DNA from: Martinezella tropici
GTDB taxonomy: Bacteria > Pseudomonadota > Alphaproteobacteria > Rhizobiales > Rhizobiaceae
Assembly: GCA_000799755.1 (NCBI GenBank)
Contig: JUHI01000013.1
Location: forward strand, 1-64,000
DNA: 64,000 nucleotides
Reading direction: 5' to 3'
In this document: positions 9,069-18,441 of the stretch, one piece after another
Layout of the letters: each line of letters opens with the position of its first letter
How positions within the stretch are numbered: position 1 is the stretch's first letter
The notes under the pieces: model-generated
What the model was told of the DNA's origin: nothing
Databases searched by the model: none
What the model saw: the letters and a program-made list of their open reading frames with translations, nothing else
Position numbers and translations under genes: made by a program

Positions 9069-11072
9069 TCAGTCCGCAGCGATTCGCGGGCGACCGCTGG
9101 CGGTGGCGATGAACCGCGCCTCGATCAGCTTACGATTGCCCTCGACCTCCGGCGCATCAACTTGTTCGTCCACAGCCACGACGAGATCGACCGCACCATT
9201 CAGCTTTGCTTGCGCCATCGCGGCTTCGACGGCCCGCGAGCGGGCATCCGCAAAGCTTCTGCCTTCGTCGGTGAAGCGCAGGCTCTCGCCGGCGCCGTTC
9301 AAGATATAGATGCCGTCTTCGGGCATGGTGACGAAGACGATGGCGCTGGCCCGCACCTGTCCGACCACGGCGCCGACGGCATTGGCGACATCCGAATCAC
9401 CCGGAATGTCGCTCTCGGTCGCCAGCATCCCGGCGATCGCAGGATAATAGACCGGAGCGGAAGCACCGAGCCCGACCAGAGGACGATCGAGCGAGATGGC
9501 GAAACGGGCAATCCCCGAAGCGCGGCGAAGCGCACGATCGATGGAGATGGATTTGGCGGGATCGAGATCGGCAACGCCGTCCTCGGCCAGGCAGGCAGCA
9601 AGAATGACATCGGCCGACTGGCGGGTGAGGCGATCGACGATCTTCTGCGCGAGTTCCTCGACTGATGCCGCGATGGGGCGGCCGGAACCATCCTTCAGCC
9701 GCATCGCGAGCGCCAATCCGAGGCGAGCCGCTTCGGCATTCCATTGGCTCTGCCTGCCGAGCACATGCATGGCATCGGAAGGCGTCAGACCACTCAGATG
9801 CACGAGGCCGCGCGCGACCAGCCGGTCCAAAGTCGCCTTCTGCGACGTCATCGTCAGGAGCTTGTCGAGCGCAACGGGAGCGGCGCCGATGCGATCGAAC
9901 AACGCTTGTTCGGGTCCTGTGAGACCGCTTGCCAGATGATCCGGTACGCCGGTGCGGAGCGCAAAACGGCCGGCATTGCGGGCGAGATGCGGCGCTCGAA
10001 GCTGCTGCTCCAAGACATCAAGTACCGCCCCGCCGTGCATATGGGCAGCGAGGCTCAGCGGCAGCAGGCGGCGCGGACCGAGTTCGAAAGCGGCGACAAG
10101 GCCGCGGTCGTTGATCTTCACTTCGGAATCGCCGCCGAGGCCGTAAGTGCGCATGGCGACGGCCTCGACCATGGTGCGATAGCCGCCGATCACGGCGCCA
10201 TCGGCATCCAGCCGCGGCCGGCCATCCTCCATGACGGCAACGTCGGTGGTCGTGCCGCCGATATCGGAAACAACGGCATTGTCGAGGCCGGTGAGATAGC
10301 GCGCGCCGACGAGACTTGCGGCGGGACCCGACAGGATAGTCTCGATCGGCCTGAGCTTGGCTTCGTCAGCCGAAATCAGGGCGCCGTCGCCGCGCACCAC
10401 CATCATCGGCGCGGAAATGCCGCGCGTGGTCAGAAATCCTTCGCAGGCGCCGACGAGGCGGTCGATCATCGAGACAAGGCGGGCATTGAGCAGCGTCGTC
10501 AAGGCGCGGCGCGGGCCGCCCAACTTGGAAGAGAGTTCATGGCTGCAGGTGACGGGCAGATGCGAGATCTCGCGGATGCAGTCGCGCACTCTGATTTCAT
10601 GAGCCGGATTCCGCACGGCGAAATAGCCGGCGACGGCGAAGGACGATACCGATTTGGCCAGTTCCGGCAGCGCGTCGCGCAGCGCCGTCAGATCGAGCGG
10701 GTTTTCATTGCCGTGAACATTGTGGCCGCCGGGAAGATAGATCACCGGATCGGACCCCAGCGCATCCGCCAAACCATCGCGCTTGAGATCCTCCGGCCCG
10801 AAACCGATCATGACTAGTCCGGCCCGGCCGCCCTGCCCTTCGACAAGCGCATTGGTGGCAAGCGTCGTCGACAGCGATACGAGGCCGATCGCCGAAACCG
10901 GAATATCGGCCTTGGCGATCACGGCATCGACGGCGCCGGCAATGCCGACGGCCAGATCATGCCGCGTGGTCAGCGATTTCGCCTTGGCGATCACGCCATC
11001 GGTTTCATGAAAGAGAACGGCATCGGTGTAGGTTCCACCCGTGTCGATGCCAAGCAGGAAGTGAGACGTCAC
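9069..11072 (-). CDS. HyuA-type hydantoinase/oxoprolinase family protein
   Basis: A 667-aa ATP-grasping ASKHA-fold protein of the hydantoinase A/oxoprolinase family. The N terminus carries LLGIDTGGTYTDAV and a central SDIGGTTTDVAVM, the two phosphate-binding motifs. I chose GTG 11072, since the family begins right before LLGIDTGGT; the in-frame ATG at 11144 would add 24 residues of poor quality. Relatives open cyclic amides such as hydantoins or 5-oxoproline, often with a HyuB partner; no hyuB is seen here. It lies downstream of the P450 gene in the same direction. Substrate unknown. Confidence 0.85.
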   Translation of the reverse strand: MTSHFLLGIDTGGTYTDAVLFHETDGVIAKAKSLTTRHDLAVGIAGAVDAVIAKADIPVSAIGLVSLSTTLATNALVEGQGGRAGLVMIGFGPEDLKRDGLADALGSDPVIYLPGGHNVHGNENPLDLTALRDALPELAKSVSSFAVAGYFAVRNPAHEIRVRDCIREISHLPVTCSHELSSKLGGPRRALTTLLNARLVSMIDRLVGACEGFLTTRGISAPMMVVRGDGALISADEAKLRPIETILSGPAASLVGARYLTGLDNAVVSDIGGTTTDVAVMEDGRPRLDADGAVIGGYRTMVEAVAMRTYGLGGDSEVKINDRGLVAAFELGPRRLLPLSLAAHMHGGAVLDVLEQQLRAPHLARNAGRFALRTGVPDHLASGLTGPEQALFDRIGAAPVALDKLLTMTSQKATLDRLVARGLVHLSGLTPSDAMHVLGRQSQWNAEAARLGLALAMRLKDGSGRPIAASVEELAQKIVDRLTRQSADVILAACLAEDGVADLDPAKSISIDRALRRASGIARFAISLDRPLVGLGASAPVYYPAIAGMLATESDIPGDSDVANAVGAVVGQVRASAIVFVTMPEDGIYILNGAGESLRFTDEGRSFADARSRAVEAAMAQAKLNGAVDLVVAVDEQVDAPEVEGNRKLIEARFIATASGRPRIAAD

Positions 11073-11159
11073 GACAATATCCGGCCCTTGAACGCACTGT
11101 GATGCCGTTATTGCACCCTTCCGGGCCGAGCCGCTAGCTGGCAAGCGGCAAAAACAGTT

Positions 11160-12554
11160 CTACCGCCTCGTGACCCGCATCGGCAAACCGCCGCGTGGCT
11201 GGGTGGTGAGCTTCTGCACCGGCCAGGGATCGGTATCTTCGGTAAGATCGAAGCGGAAGCGGCGCATCATCACGGCAAGGGCAATGACGGCCTCCTGTAG
11301 CGCAAAGGTGGCGCCGATGCAGACGCGCGGGCCGGCGCCAAAGGGCAGATACTGGAAGCGATTGATCTTGCCCCGGTTCTCCGGAAGAAAGCGCTCCGGC
11401 ATGAAGGCGCGCGGCTTTTCCCAGTAGAGCTCGTGGCGATGCAGCGTCCATGGCATGATCAGGACGGTGATCCCCTTTTCCATCGTCACCCGCTCGCCCT
11501 TGGCGCTCGTCCATTCGTCATCGGCGATCGCGGCACGATTGATCGACGGTGCCGGTGGATAAAGGCGCATGGCCTCCTCGAAGGCAGCGCGGACATGCGG
11601 CATCAGGTCGAGCCAGGCGACCGGCTCCGCATCGGATGCGAGCACTCGGTCGATTTCCTCTTCCATCGCGTCGCGAATATGCGGGCTGTTGGCGACACAA
11701 TAGAGCGTCCAGGCAAGCGCACGGGCTGTCGTCTCGTGGCCGGCGCCGATGAAGGTGAGGATATTGTCCTCGATCTCCTCCATCGTCAGGCCATCCGGAC
11801 CTGCCTTTTCCAGCAGCAGCGTCAGAAAATCATCCGGCGCGCTGGCGCGATCCCTACGCATCTTTTCCAGGCGCAAGTCCATCGTGTTGCGGACGATGCC
11901 GCGGAACTTGTCGAGCATGCGCTGGCCGCCAATGCGGGTGACGCGCGGCACCCAGCCTGGCGCGCGCAGGAGATCCATGGGATCGACGCGACCCATACGG
12001 TGCAGCAGCTCATTGACGTCGTCGGAAAAACTCGTGCTTTCGGTGACGATCTCGCCGGAGAACAGGGTTTCGGCCAGAATGACGAAGGTCAGCTCAGTCA
12101 TGTCGGCCGCGATATCGAATACCGCGCCTTCGCCGCCAATCTCTTCATACTTCTGCAGATAGTCCAGGCTCTGGCTCAGCATCTGCCCGGCAAAACCCTG
12201 GGCATGGCGCGGCGTGAACACTGGTGCCACCGCCTTGCGCGAACGCTTCCAGACCTGCCCTTCCGCCGTCAGTAGACCGTCCCGCAGGATCGGCCGCAGC
12301 ACGAGCTGGCGGATATCGGCCATGCGGTAGTTGGCGGCGTTATCGACCAGAACATGCTTGATCAGGCCGGGATCGTTGACGATCAGCGTCCGCTCGTTGA
12401 AGAACTTGGTCTTGATCCAGGGCAGCGTGTAGGAAGGCTCTCCCCAGAGTTCGAGCGGATTGCGCAGGATGGTCTTGATGATCGTCCATCGTGACGGAGG
12501 GATCGTGCGTGGGATCGGCGCCGGCGGGCAGAAGGCTTCCGGAATCATGTCCAT
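11160..12554 (-). CDS. Cytochrome P450 monooxygenase
   Basis: A P450 of about 464 aa with all core motifs: the I-helix oxygen-binding GAGHETTARAL, the K-helix EEAMR (ExxR), and the haem loop FGAGPRVCIG with Cys412 as thiolate ligand. No membrane anchor is apparent, so it should be soluble and use separate redox partners, which are not encoded nearby. The start is uncertain: GAGGAG at about 12565-12570 is 10 bases from ATG 12554 (MDMIPEAF) and only 1 base from ATG 12563; a third ATG at 12614 is possible. The substrate cannot be inferred. The neighbouring hydantoinase may be co-transcribed. Confidence 0.9.
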   Translation of the reverse strand: MDMIPEAFCPPAPIPRTIPPSRWTIIKTILRNPLELWGEPSYTLPWIKTKFFNERTLIVNDPGLIKHVLVDNAANYRMADIRQLVLRPILRDGLLTAEGQVWKRSRKAVAPVFTPRHAQGFAGQMLSQSLDYLQKYEEIGGEGAVFDIAADMTELTFVILAETLFSGEIVTESTSFSDDVNELLHRMGRVDPMDLLRAPGWVPRVTRIGGQRMLDKFRGIVRNTMDLRLEKMRRDRASAPDDFLTLLLEKAGPDGLTMEEIEDNILTFIGAGHETTARALAWTLYCVANSPHIRDAMEEEIDRVLASDAEPVAWLDLMPHVRAAFEEAMRLYPPAPSINRAAIADDEWTSAKGERVTMEKGITVLIMPWTLHRHELYWEKPRAFMPERFLPENRGKINRFQYLPFGAGPRVCIGATFALQEAVIALAVMMRRFRFDLTEDTDPWPVQKLTTQPRGGLPMRVTRR

Positions 12555-12675
12555 GCGGTCCATTCTCCTCGAAAACCGGCCCATTGCCCGATCGATGCCA
12601 CTCGAACGGCGCACCCATCCGATATGGGGAACGCCGCCCGCAAAATCCAGACGATAAAACGTCGCGCAGAGCCGC

Positions 12676-13629
12676 TTATAGAAGCGACTTCAGATCACTC
12701 AGCTTGTTGTTGATGAGCCAGCCATAGTAGTTCTCTTCCGGCCAGACCGGCTGCGAAGAGCCGCGATTCCTGGCCGCAAGGGCGGCGGCGCGCTTGCGGG
12801 AATTGCCGAGATTATAAAGCGTCGCGGTAATGCCGGGATTGCCTGAGATATCCATGCCGGCAATCGAACGGTAGTCATCGATCGACTTGCGGATTGCCGC
12901 AGCCACGAAAGCCAGCGACAGATCCGGGTCCATAATCGCCTTGTAGACGCCGCCGGCATCCTTTTCGTTGAGCTTCGGGATGCCCGAGGTGCGGCTGACG
13001 AGATCCGACAGCTCAAGGGCCGTCAGCGGATTGACCTGACCGAGGCCGAAGGTCTGGCCGGCATAGAAGGGCTGGAAGAAGACCGCGCTGAAGCGATTGT
13101 CGGGATAGGACTTGCCGCCGACCGTCTTGCCGCGGAAATCGTCTTCCCAGATATCCTCGCGGCAGGTCCAGAGACTGTAGGAATCGCCCTTGCCCTTGCA
13201 GGCATCGAATTGCGGCCGGGCGACGAAATCATCGACGTTTTCACCATTATAGGCGAAGCGGAAGCTTTGACCGGCGTAGGATGCGGCCTTCACGTAATAG
13301 GACTGCAGGCCGTCATAGGCATCGACATTATAGGTGTGCTCGCCGACAAGCGCCCCGATGATATGGATCGGATCGATACCGTAGGCCCGCGCCGTCGACT
13401 TGATCTTCGACATCAGCTTCTTGTCGGTTGCCAGCAGCTCCCGCACCTTCTGGTATTTGCGATCGAAAGTGGAGCTGGTGCCGCGCGTGCGCCGCACGGA
13501 CGCGCCGGGAACCGGCGGTTGCTCGGCATTGCGGTTGCCTGGAGGCACCGAGGTCGCCGCGTCCGCATAGGCGGGAATCCAGGAGAGGCTGACAACCGCC
13601 AGAAGAAGAGTGATCAGTATACGTCGCAA
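12676..13629 (-). CDS. DUF1402 family exported protein, lysozyme-like
   Basis: A 317-aa protein with an N-terminal signal peptide (RRILITLLLAVVSLSWIPAYA, cleavage after ADA). The body matches the rhizobial DUF1402 family as I know it, with a GLGQVNPLTAL segment resembling the glycine-rich turn of lytic transglycosylases. The start is TTG at 13629, with AGGA 9 bases upstream and no alternative that keeps the signal peptide. It sits between the P450 gene and hslVU. A role in peptidoglycan turnover is a guess from the fold-like motif and export; no catalytic Glu can be assigned with certainty. Confidence 0.72.
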   Translation of the reverse strand: MRRILITLLLAVVSLSWIPAYADAATSVPPGNRNAEQPPVPGASVRRTRGTSSTFDRKYQKVRELLATDKKLMSKIKSTARAYGIDPIHIIGALVGEHTYNVDAYDGLQSYYVKAASYAGQSFRFAYNGENVDDFVARPQFDACKGKGDSYSLWTCREDIWEDDFRGKTVGGKSYPDNRFSAVFFQPFYAGQTFGLGQVNPLTALELSDLVSRTSGIPKLNEKDAGGVYKAIMDPDLSLAFVAAAIRKSIDDYRSIAGMDISGNPGITATLYNLGNSRKRAAALAARNRGSSQPVWPEENYYGWLINNKLSDLKSLL

Positions 13630-13713
13630 GATGGCCGTCCTGTCGAAGTTTCAACCGATGTTTCCATGCGCGTCCCTGACGGATAATCTTGGCCGAATAA
13701 GGCCTTGTCACAC

Positions 13714-13752
13714 AAAGAAACGGGCCCCTAACTAAAAAGTTAACGGCCCGTT
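13714..13752 (-). terminator. Rho-independent terminator after hslU
   Basis: On the minus strand the stem ACGGGCC/GGCCCGT encloses an AT-rich inner stem (GTTAACT/AGTTA) and is followed by TTTCTTTG. It lies about 40 bases beyond the hslU stop. Confidence 0.7.
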
Positions 13753-13792
13753 GTCGAGTGTTTACTGTTTTAGATCGCCTTCACGCGCCCCA

Positions 13793-15103
13793 TTACAGGA
13801 TGAAGCGGGAGAGGTCGGTGTTGGTTGCGAGGTCGCCGACATGCTCGCGGACATAGGCGGCATCGATGGTCACCGATACGCCGGCGCGATCCGAGGCATT
13901 GTAGGAGATCTCGTCCAGCACCCGCTCCATGACCGTCTGCAGACGACGGGCGCCGATATTCTCGACGGTGGAGTTGAGATGCACGGCGACATCGGCAAGC
14001 GCATCGATCGCATCGTCGGTGAAATCGAGCTTCAGGTCTTCCGTTTCCATGAGCGCCTTGTACTGGCGGATAAGGCTTGCCTGCGGCTCGGTCAGGATGC
14101 GCCGGAAGTCCTCCTTCGTCAGCGGACGGAGCTCGACGCGGATCGGCAAGCGGCCCTGCAATTCCGGCAGCAGATCCGACGGCTTCGACACATGGAAGGC
14201 GCCCGACGCGATGAAGAGGATATGGTCGGTCTTGACCGGGCCATATTTCGTCGAAACCGTCGTGCCTTCGACCAGCGGCAGCAAGTCGCGCTGAACGCCT
14301 TCACGGGAGACGCCGGCACCCATGCCGCCGTCGCGTGCAGCGATCTTGTCGATTTCGTCGAGGAAGACGATGCCGTCATTTTCGGCGGATTGCACGGCTT
14401 CGCGCTGGATCGCTTCGTTATCGATCAGCTTGTCGGATTCGTCACGCACCAGTTCCTTGTAGGAATCCTTGACCGTGGTGCGCACCTTCTTGGTACGGCC
14501 GCCCATGGCCTTGCCGAACATTTCCGACAGGTTGAGAACACCGATATTGGCACCAGGCATGCCGGGGATTTCGAAACCGCCGGGCATGCCGGAACCGGTG
14601 TCAGCAACTTCGATATCGATTTCCTTGTCGTCGAGCTGACCGTCGCGCAGCTTCTTGCGGAAGCTATCGCGCGTTGCCGGCGACGCGGTAGCGCCGACCA
14701 GCGCATCGAGCACGCGCTCTTCAGCGCTCATATGTGCCTTGGCCTGTACCTCGGCGCGCTTCTTTTCACGCACCAGGCCGATGCCGACTTCGACGAGGTC
14801 GCGGACGATCTGTTCGACGTCACGGCCGACATAGCCGACTTCGGTGAACTTCGTGGCTTCGACCTTGATGAAGGGAGCGCCAGCGAGCTTGGCGAGGCGG
14901 CGGGAGATTTCCGTCTTGCCGACGCCGGTCGGGCCAATCATCAGGATGTTCTTGGGCATGACTTCGTCGCGCAGCTCAGGCTCGAGCTGCTGGCGGCGCC
15001 AACGATTGCGCAATGCGATCGCCACGGCGCGCTTGGCCTCATGCTGGCCGACAATATAGCGGTCGAGTTCGGAAACGATCTCGCGGGGGGAAAAAGTGGT
15101 CAT
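13793..15103 (-). CDS. hslU: ATP-dependent protease ATPase subunit HslU (ClpY)
   Basis: A 436-aa AAA+ unfoldase, typical length. The Walker A is GPTGVGKTE, and the Walker B is FLDEIDKIA. The pore motif GYVGRD is present, with the family I domain between them and a C-terminal sensor-2 region ending RFIL. HslU feeds substrates to HslV in the cytoplasm and is normally heat-shock induced. It follows hslV on the minus strand after 44 bases, so the two form one unit. Confidence 0.97.
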   Translation of the reverse strand: MTTFSPREIVSELDRYIVGQHEAKRAVAIALRNRWRRQQLEPELRDEVMPKNILMIGPTGVGKTEISRRLAKLAGAPFIKVEATKFTEVGYVGRDVEQIVRDLVEVGIGLVREKKRAEVQAKAHMSAEERVLDALVGATASPATRDSFRKKLRDGQLDDKEIDIEVADTGSGMPGGFEIPGMPGANIGVLNLSEMFGKAMGGRTKKVRTTVKDSYKELVRDESDKLIDNEAIQREAVQSAENDGIVFLDEIDKIAARDGGMGAGVSREGVQRDLLPLVEGTTVSTKYGPVKTDHILFIASGAFHVSKPSDLLPELQGRLPIRVELRPLTKEDFRRILTEPQASLIRQYKALMETEDLKLDFTDDAIDALADVAVHLNSTVENIGARRLQTVMERVLDEISYNASDRAGVSVTIDAAYVREHVGDLATNTDLSRFIL

Positions 15104-15147
15104 TTCGCGTGTTCCCTGTCAGGGCTAGAAACTATCAAGAGAGGAAC

Positions 15148-15675
15148 TTAGGCTTCGGCATCGAGCGTTTCGACAACCACATTGTGGTTGGTGTAGACGC
15201 AAATGTCGGCAGCGATATCGAGGGCACGGCGGGCGACATCCTCGGCTGATTTGTCGCTATCCATCAGCGCACGCGCGGCGGCGAGCGCGTAATTGCCGCC
15301 GGAGCCGATTGCGAGAGCGCCATGTTCCGGCTCAAGCACATCGCCGTTGCCGGTGATGGCGAGCGTTATATTCTTGTCGGCAACCAGCATCATGGCTTCG
15401 AGGTTGCGCAGATATTTGTCGGTGCGCCAGTCCTTGGCGAGTTCGACGGCGGCACGCATCAGCTGACCGGGATATTGTTCGAGCTTCTTCTCGAGGCGTT
15501 CGAGCAGGGTAAAGGCATCGGCGGTTGCGCCGGCGAAACCGGCGATGACATCGCCCTTGCCGATACGGCGAACCTTGCGCGCATTGCCCTTCATGACAGT
15601 CTGGCCAAGGCTCACCTGGCCATCACCAGCCATCACGACCTTGCCGTTCTTGCGAATAGTCACGATTGTCGTCAT
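15148..15675 (-). CDS. hslV: ATP-dependent protease peptidase subunit HslV (ClpQ)
   Basis: A 175-aa N-terminal-nucleophile peptidase, usual length. After Met removal the chain begins TTIVTIRK, placing the catalytic Thr at the N terminus. AGDGQVSLG and the GSGGNYALAAARAL segment are family hallmarks. It forms a proteasome-like double ring capped by HslU, encoded just downstream. It is divergent from hisB across a 212-base gap containing a promoter candidate (15742-15769). Confidence 0.97.
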   Translation of the reverse strand: MTTIVTIRKNGKVVMAGDGQVSLGQTVMKGNARKVRRIGKGDVIAGFAGATADAFTLLERLEKKLEQYPGQLMRAAVELAKDWRTDKYLRNLEAMMLVADKNITLAITGNGDVLEPEHGALAIGSGGNYALAAARALMDSDKSAEDVARRALDIAADICVYTNHNVVVETLDAEA

Positions 15676-15741
15676 TTATCACCTGTTTGCCCCCATTTCG
15701 GCGGGCTTTCTGCCGGGCCGCGTATCGGCCCCGTCAGCACC

Positions 15742-15769
15742 TATGTAAGAGGGGTTTTGGCGATTGCAA
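15742..15769 (-). promoter_or_regulatory. Candidate promoter of hslV-hslU
   Basis: On the minus strand TTGCAA (15764-15769) and TACATA (15742-15747) are 16 bases apart, about 70 bases before the hslV start. The match to sigma-70 is moderate. A heat-shock sigma-32 reading is possible for these genes but I cannot fit a convincing consensus. Confidence 0.4.
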
Positions 15770-15887
15770 ATGGCGACCACGCGCGAATGATGGCGGCAAG
15801 CCGGCTAAACGCGAAGCCCCGCGCGTAACTTCTGGATATTTCCCGATACGCCTGATAAGGAACGGCCGTATTCGGATGGAGCATCCC

Positions 15888-16496
15888 ATGGCAGAGACCG
15901 CAGCGAGCCGCACGGCAAGCGTTTCCCGCAAGACCAACGAGACCTCGGTCTCCGTTTCCGTCAACATCGACGGCAGCGGAAAATCGACGATTTCGACGGG
16001 GGTCGGCTTCTTCGACCATATGCTGGAACAGCTGTCGCGACATTCGCTGATCGACATGGAGATCGACACCAAGGGCGACCTGCATGTCGACGATCATCAT
16101 GCCGTCGAGGATACCGGTATCGCGATCGGACAGGCGATTGCCAAGGCGCTCGGCGACCGGCGCGGCATCACCCGCTATGCCTCGATCGACCTTGCCATGG
16201 ACGAGACGATGACGAAAGCGGCCGTCGATCTATCGGGCAGGCCCTTCCTCGTCTGGAATGTTTCGTTCAGTGCGCCGAAGATCGGCACCTTCGATACCGA
16301 GCTGGTGCGCGAGTTCTTCCAGGCCTTAGCGCAGAATGCCGGCATCACACTGCATATCCTCAACCATTATGGCGCCAACAATCACCATATAGCCGAGACA
16401 TGCTTCAAGGCCGTTGCGCGCGCATTGCGCACCGCAACCGAGATCGATCCGCGGCAGGCAGGCCGAGTGCCTTCGACGAAAGGCACGCTCGCCTGA
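15888..16496 (+). CDS. hisB: Imidazoleglycerol-phosphate dehydratase
   Basis: A 202-aa HisB, step 6 of histidine synthesis, converting imidazole glycerol phosphate to imidazole acetol phosphate. The two metal-binding motifs DDHHAVED and NNHHIAE are present. I chose ATG 15888 because GGAG at 15878-15881 is 6 bases away and the protein then begins MAETAASRTASVSRKTNE like rhizobial HisB. The longer open frame upstream is spurious. It is a monofunctional HisB without a phosphatase domain. It opens the his run hisB-DUF2628-hisH-hisA-hisF-hisE. Confidence 0.96.
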   Translation: MAETAASRTASVSRKTNETSVSVSVNIDGSGKSTISTGVGFFDHMLEQLSRHSLIDMEIDTKGDLHVDDHHAVEDTGIAIGQAIAKALGDRRGITRYASIDLAMDETMTKAAVDLSGRPFLVWNVSFSAPKIGTFDTELVREFFQALAQNAGITLHILNHYGANNHHIAETCFKAVARALRTATEIDPRQAGRVPSTKGTLA

Positions 16497-16520
16497 GCCC
16501 CAAAATGGGGAATTGAGGAA

Positions 16521-17018
16521 ATGGCAAGCTTTCTGATTTTGTCTCCCCCCGGAGCGCCCAATCGATCCGCAGTATCGGATCGGTATCGCGACGAGACGCG
16601 ATTCATCCGTGACGGCTTTTCGTGGAAGGCGTTTCTGTTTCCAGCGTTCTGGATGCTGTTCAATCGCCTCTGGTTGCACGCCGTCGCCGCAATCCTGTTG
16701 CAGGGCTTTGCCTTGGAACTGACGCGCCAGCCGGGATTTTTCATCGCCGGAGCAGCCATTTGGCTGGGCGTTCATATTCTGGCGGGACTTGAGGGGCCGG
16801 ATGCGGTGGGACAGCGGCTGATCAACCGCGGCTGGAAGATCGAAAACCTCGTTTCCGCGCGGGATCTGGCCACGGCGGAAGAGATTCACTTCTCCCAAGT
16901 CGAGCAGGAGTCGCAAAGGGATATCCATCCAAGGAATTGGGATATTCCTGCCACCAATACCAATACCAGCCGCCCAGGCCCGAGCTTCGGCCTTCCCGGC
17001 TATGACGGAGGACGCTGA
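16521..17018 (+). CDS. DUF2628 domain membrane protein
   Basis: A 165-aa protein with two or three hydrophobic segments (about 35-85: FLFPAFWMLFNRLW, then AVAAILLQGFAL and GFFIAGAAIWLGVHILAGLEG). The DUF2628 pattern of an aromatic-rich N-terminal membrane hairpin is clear. The C-terminal 50 residues are polar and low in complexity (NTNTSRPGP). Function unknown. It sits between hisB and hisH, 2 bases before hisH, so it is part of the his transcription unit. This insertion into the his cluster is usual in Rhizobiaceae as I recall. Confidence 0.82.
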   Translation: MASFLILSPPGAPNRSAVSDRYRDETRFIRDGFSWKAFLFPAFWMLFNRLWLHAVAAILLQGFALELTRQPGFFIAGAAIWLGVHILAGLEGPDAVGQRLINRGWKIENLVSARDLATAEEIHFSQVEQESQRDIHPRNWDIPATNTNTSRPGPSFGLPGYDGGR

Positions 17019-17020
17019 CC

Positions 17021-17671
17021 ATGCGCGTCGCGATTATCGACTATGGCTCCGGCAATCTGCGCTCGGCCACCAAGGCTTTCGAACGGGCCGCACGTGAGGC
17101 GGGTATCGACGCGCAGATCGACCTGACCGATGACGCCGAGCGCGTCGCCACGGCAGACCGCATCGTGCTTCCCGGCGTTGGCGCCTATGCAGATTGCCGG
17201 CGTGGCCTCGATGCCGTTTCCGGCATGGCGGAAGCCGTGATCGAGGTCGTGGAACACAAGGCCCGCCCCTTCCTCGGCATCTGCGTCGGCATGCAGCTGA
17301 TGTCGTCGCGCGGGCTGGAGAAGACGATCACGCAAGGGTTTGGCTGGATCAAGGGCGACGTTAAGGAAATGACCCCGAGCGATCCCAGCCTGAAAATCCC
17401 GCAGATCGGCTGGAATACGCTGGAGATCCGGCATCCGCACGCCCTGTTCGACGGGATTGCGACCGGACCGGATGGGCTGCACGCCTATTTCGTCCATTCC
17501 TACCATCTGGCGGCGGACCATAGCGAGGATGTGATCGCGACGACGAGTTACGGCGGGCCGATGACCGCCTTCGTCGGCCGCGACAACATCGCCGGCGCGC
17601 AGTTCCATCCGGAAAAGAGCCAGAAGCTCGGCCTTGCCCTCATCGCCAATTTCCTGCGCTGGAAGCCGTAA
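17021..17671 (+). CDS. hisH: Imidazole glycerol phosphate synthase, glutamine amidotransferase subunit
   Basis: A 216-aa class I glutaminase. The nucleophile is Cys88 in LGICVGMQ, and the catalytic His-x-Glu is in FHPEKSQ near residue 195. It supplies ammonia to HisF, which cyclises PRFAR to imidazole glycerol phosphate and AICAR. Its partner hisF is two genes downstream. The start ATG is 2 bases after the DUF2628 stop. Confidence 0.97.
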   Translation: MRVAIIDYGSGNLRSATKAFERAAREAGIDAQIDLTDDAERVATADRIVLPGVGAYADCRRGLDAVSGMAEAVIEVVEHKARPFLGICVGMQLMSSRGLEKTITQGFGWIKGDVKEMTPSDPSLKIPQIGWNTLEIRHPHALFDGIATGPDGLHAYFVHSYHLAADHSEDVIATTSYGGPMTAFVGRDNIAGAQFHPEKSQKLGLALIANFLRWKP

Positions 17672-17697
17672 CGCCTAGCGCTCCAAGGACAGACATC

Positions 17698-18441
17698 ATG
17701 ATTCTTTTTCCCGCTATCGACCTGAAAGACGGCCAGTGCGTGCGCCTCAAGCTCGGCGACATGGAGCAGGCGACCGTCTACAACCCCGATCCCGGCGCCC
17801 AGGCGAAAGCCTTTGAAGACCAAGGCTTTGAGTGGCTGCATGTGGTCGATCTCAACGGCGCTTTCGCCGGCGAGACCGTCAACGGCGCAGCCGTCGACGC
17901 CATTCTCAAGGCAACCAAGAACCCGGTTCAGCTCGGCGGCGGCATTCGCACGCTCGAGCATATGGAAAACTGGCTGTCGCGCGGCCTCGCCCGCGTCATT
18001 CTCGGCACGGTGGCCGTGCGCGATCCGGCGCTCGTCGTCGAAGCCTGCCGCCGGTATCCGGGCCATATCGCCGTCGGCATCGATGCCAAGGGTGGCAAGG
18101 TGGCGGTCGAAGGCTGGGCAGAAGCCTCCGAACTCGGCGTCGTCGAACTCGCCAAGAAATTCGAGGGCGTCGGCGTTGCCGCGATCATCTATACCGACAT
18201 CGACCGCGACGGCATTCTCACGGGCATCAACTGGGACTCGACGCTGGAACTGGCCGAGGTCGTTTCCATTCCGGTCATCGCCTCCGGCGGCCTTGCTTCG
18301 CTCGACGACATCCGCCGCATGACGCAGCCGGACGCCCGCAAACTGGAAGGTGCGATTTCCGGCCGCGCGCTTTATGATGGCCGGATCGATCCGAAAGAGG
18401 CGCTGGCCCTGATCAAGCAGGCCAAGGAGGCTGTGCAATGA
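17698..18441 (+). CDS. hisA: Phosphoribosylformimino-AICAR ribotide isomerase
   Basis: A 247-aa TIM-barrel isomerase, step 4 of histidine synthesis. Both half-barrel phosphate-binding motifs are visible (GGGIRT, ASGGLASLDD). The catalytic Asp pair lies in FPAIDLKDG and in YTDIDRDG. The stop codon overlaps the hisF start by 4 bases (ATGA), indicating translational coupling. Confidence 0.97.
   Translation: MILFPAIDLKDGQCVRLKLGDMEQATVYNPDPGAQAKAFEDQGFEWLHVVDLNGAFAGETVNGAAVDAILKATKNPVQLGGGIRTLEHMENWLSRGLARVILGTVAVRDPALVVEACRRYPGHIAVGIDAKGGKVAVEGWAEASELGVVELAKKFEGVGVAAIIYTDIDRDGILTGINWDSTLELAEVVSIPVIASGGLASLDDIRRMTQPDARKLEGAISGRALYDGRIDPKEALALIKQAKEAVQ

Noticed and set aside
13751..15151. 466-codon open frame on the plus strand
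   Set aside because: It is antisense to hslU, which is unambiguous. No ribosome binding site or family motif.
15666..15887. N-terminal extension of hisB
   Set aside because: The frame happens to be open, but the true start at 15888 has a proper ribosome binding site and the family N terminus. The extension covers the hslV-hisB promoter region.
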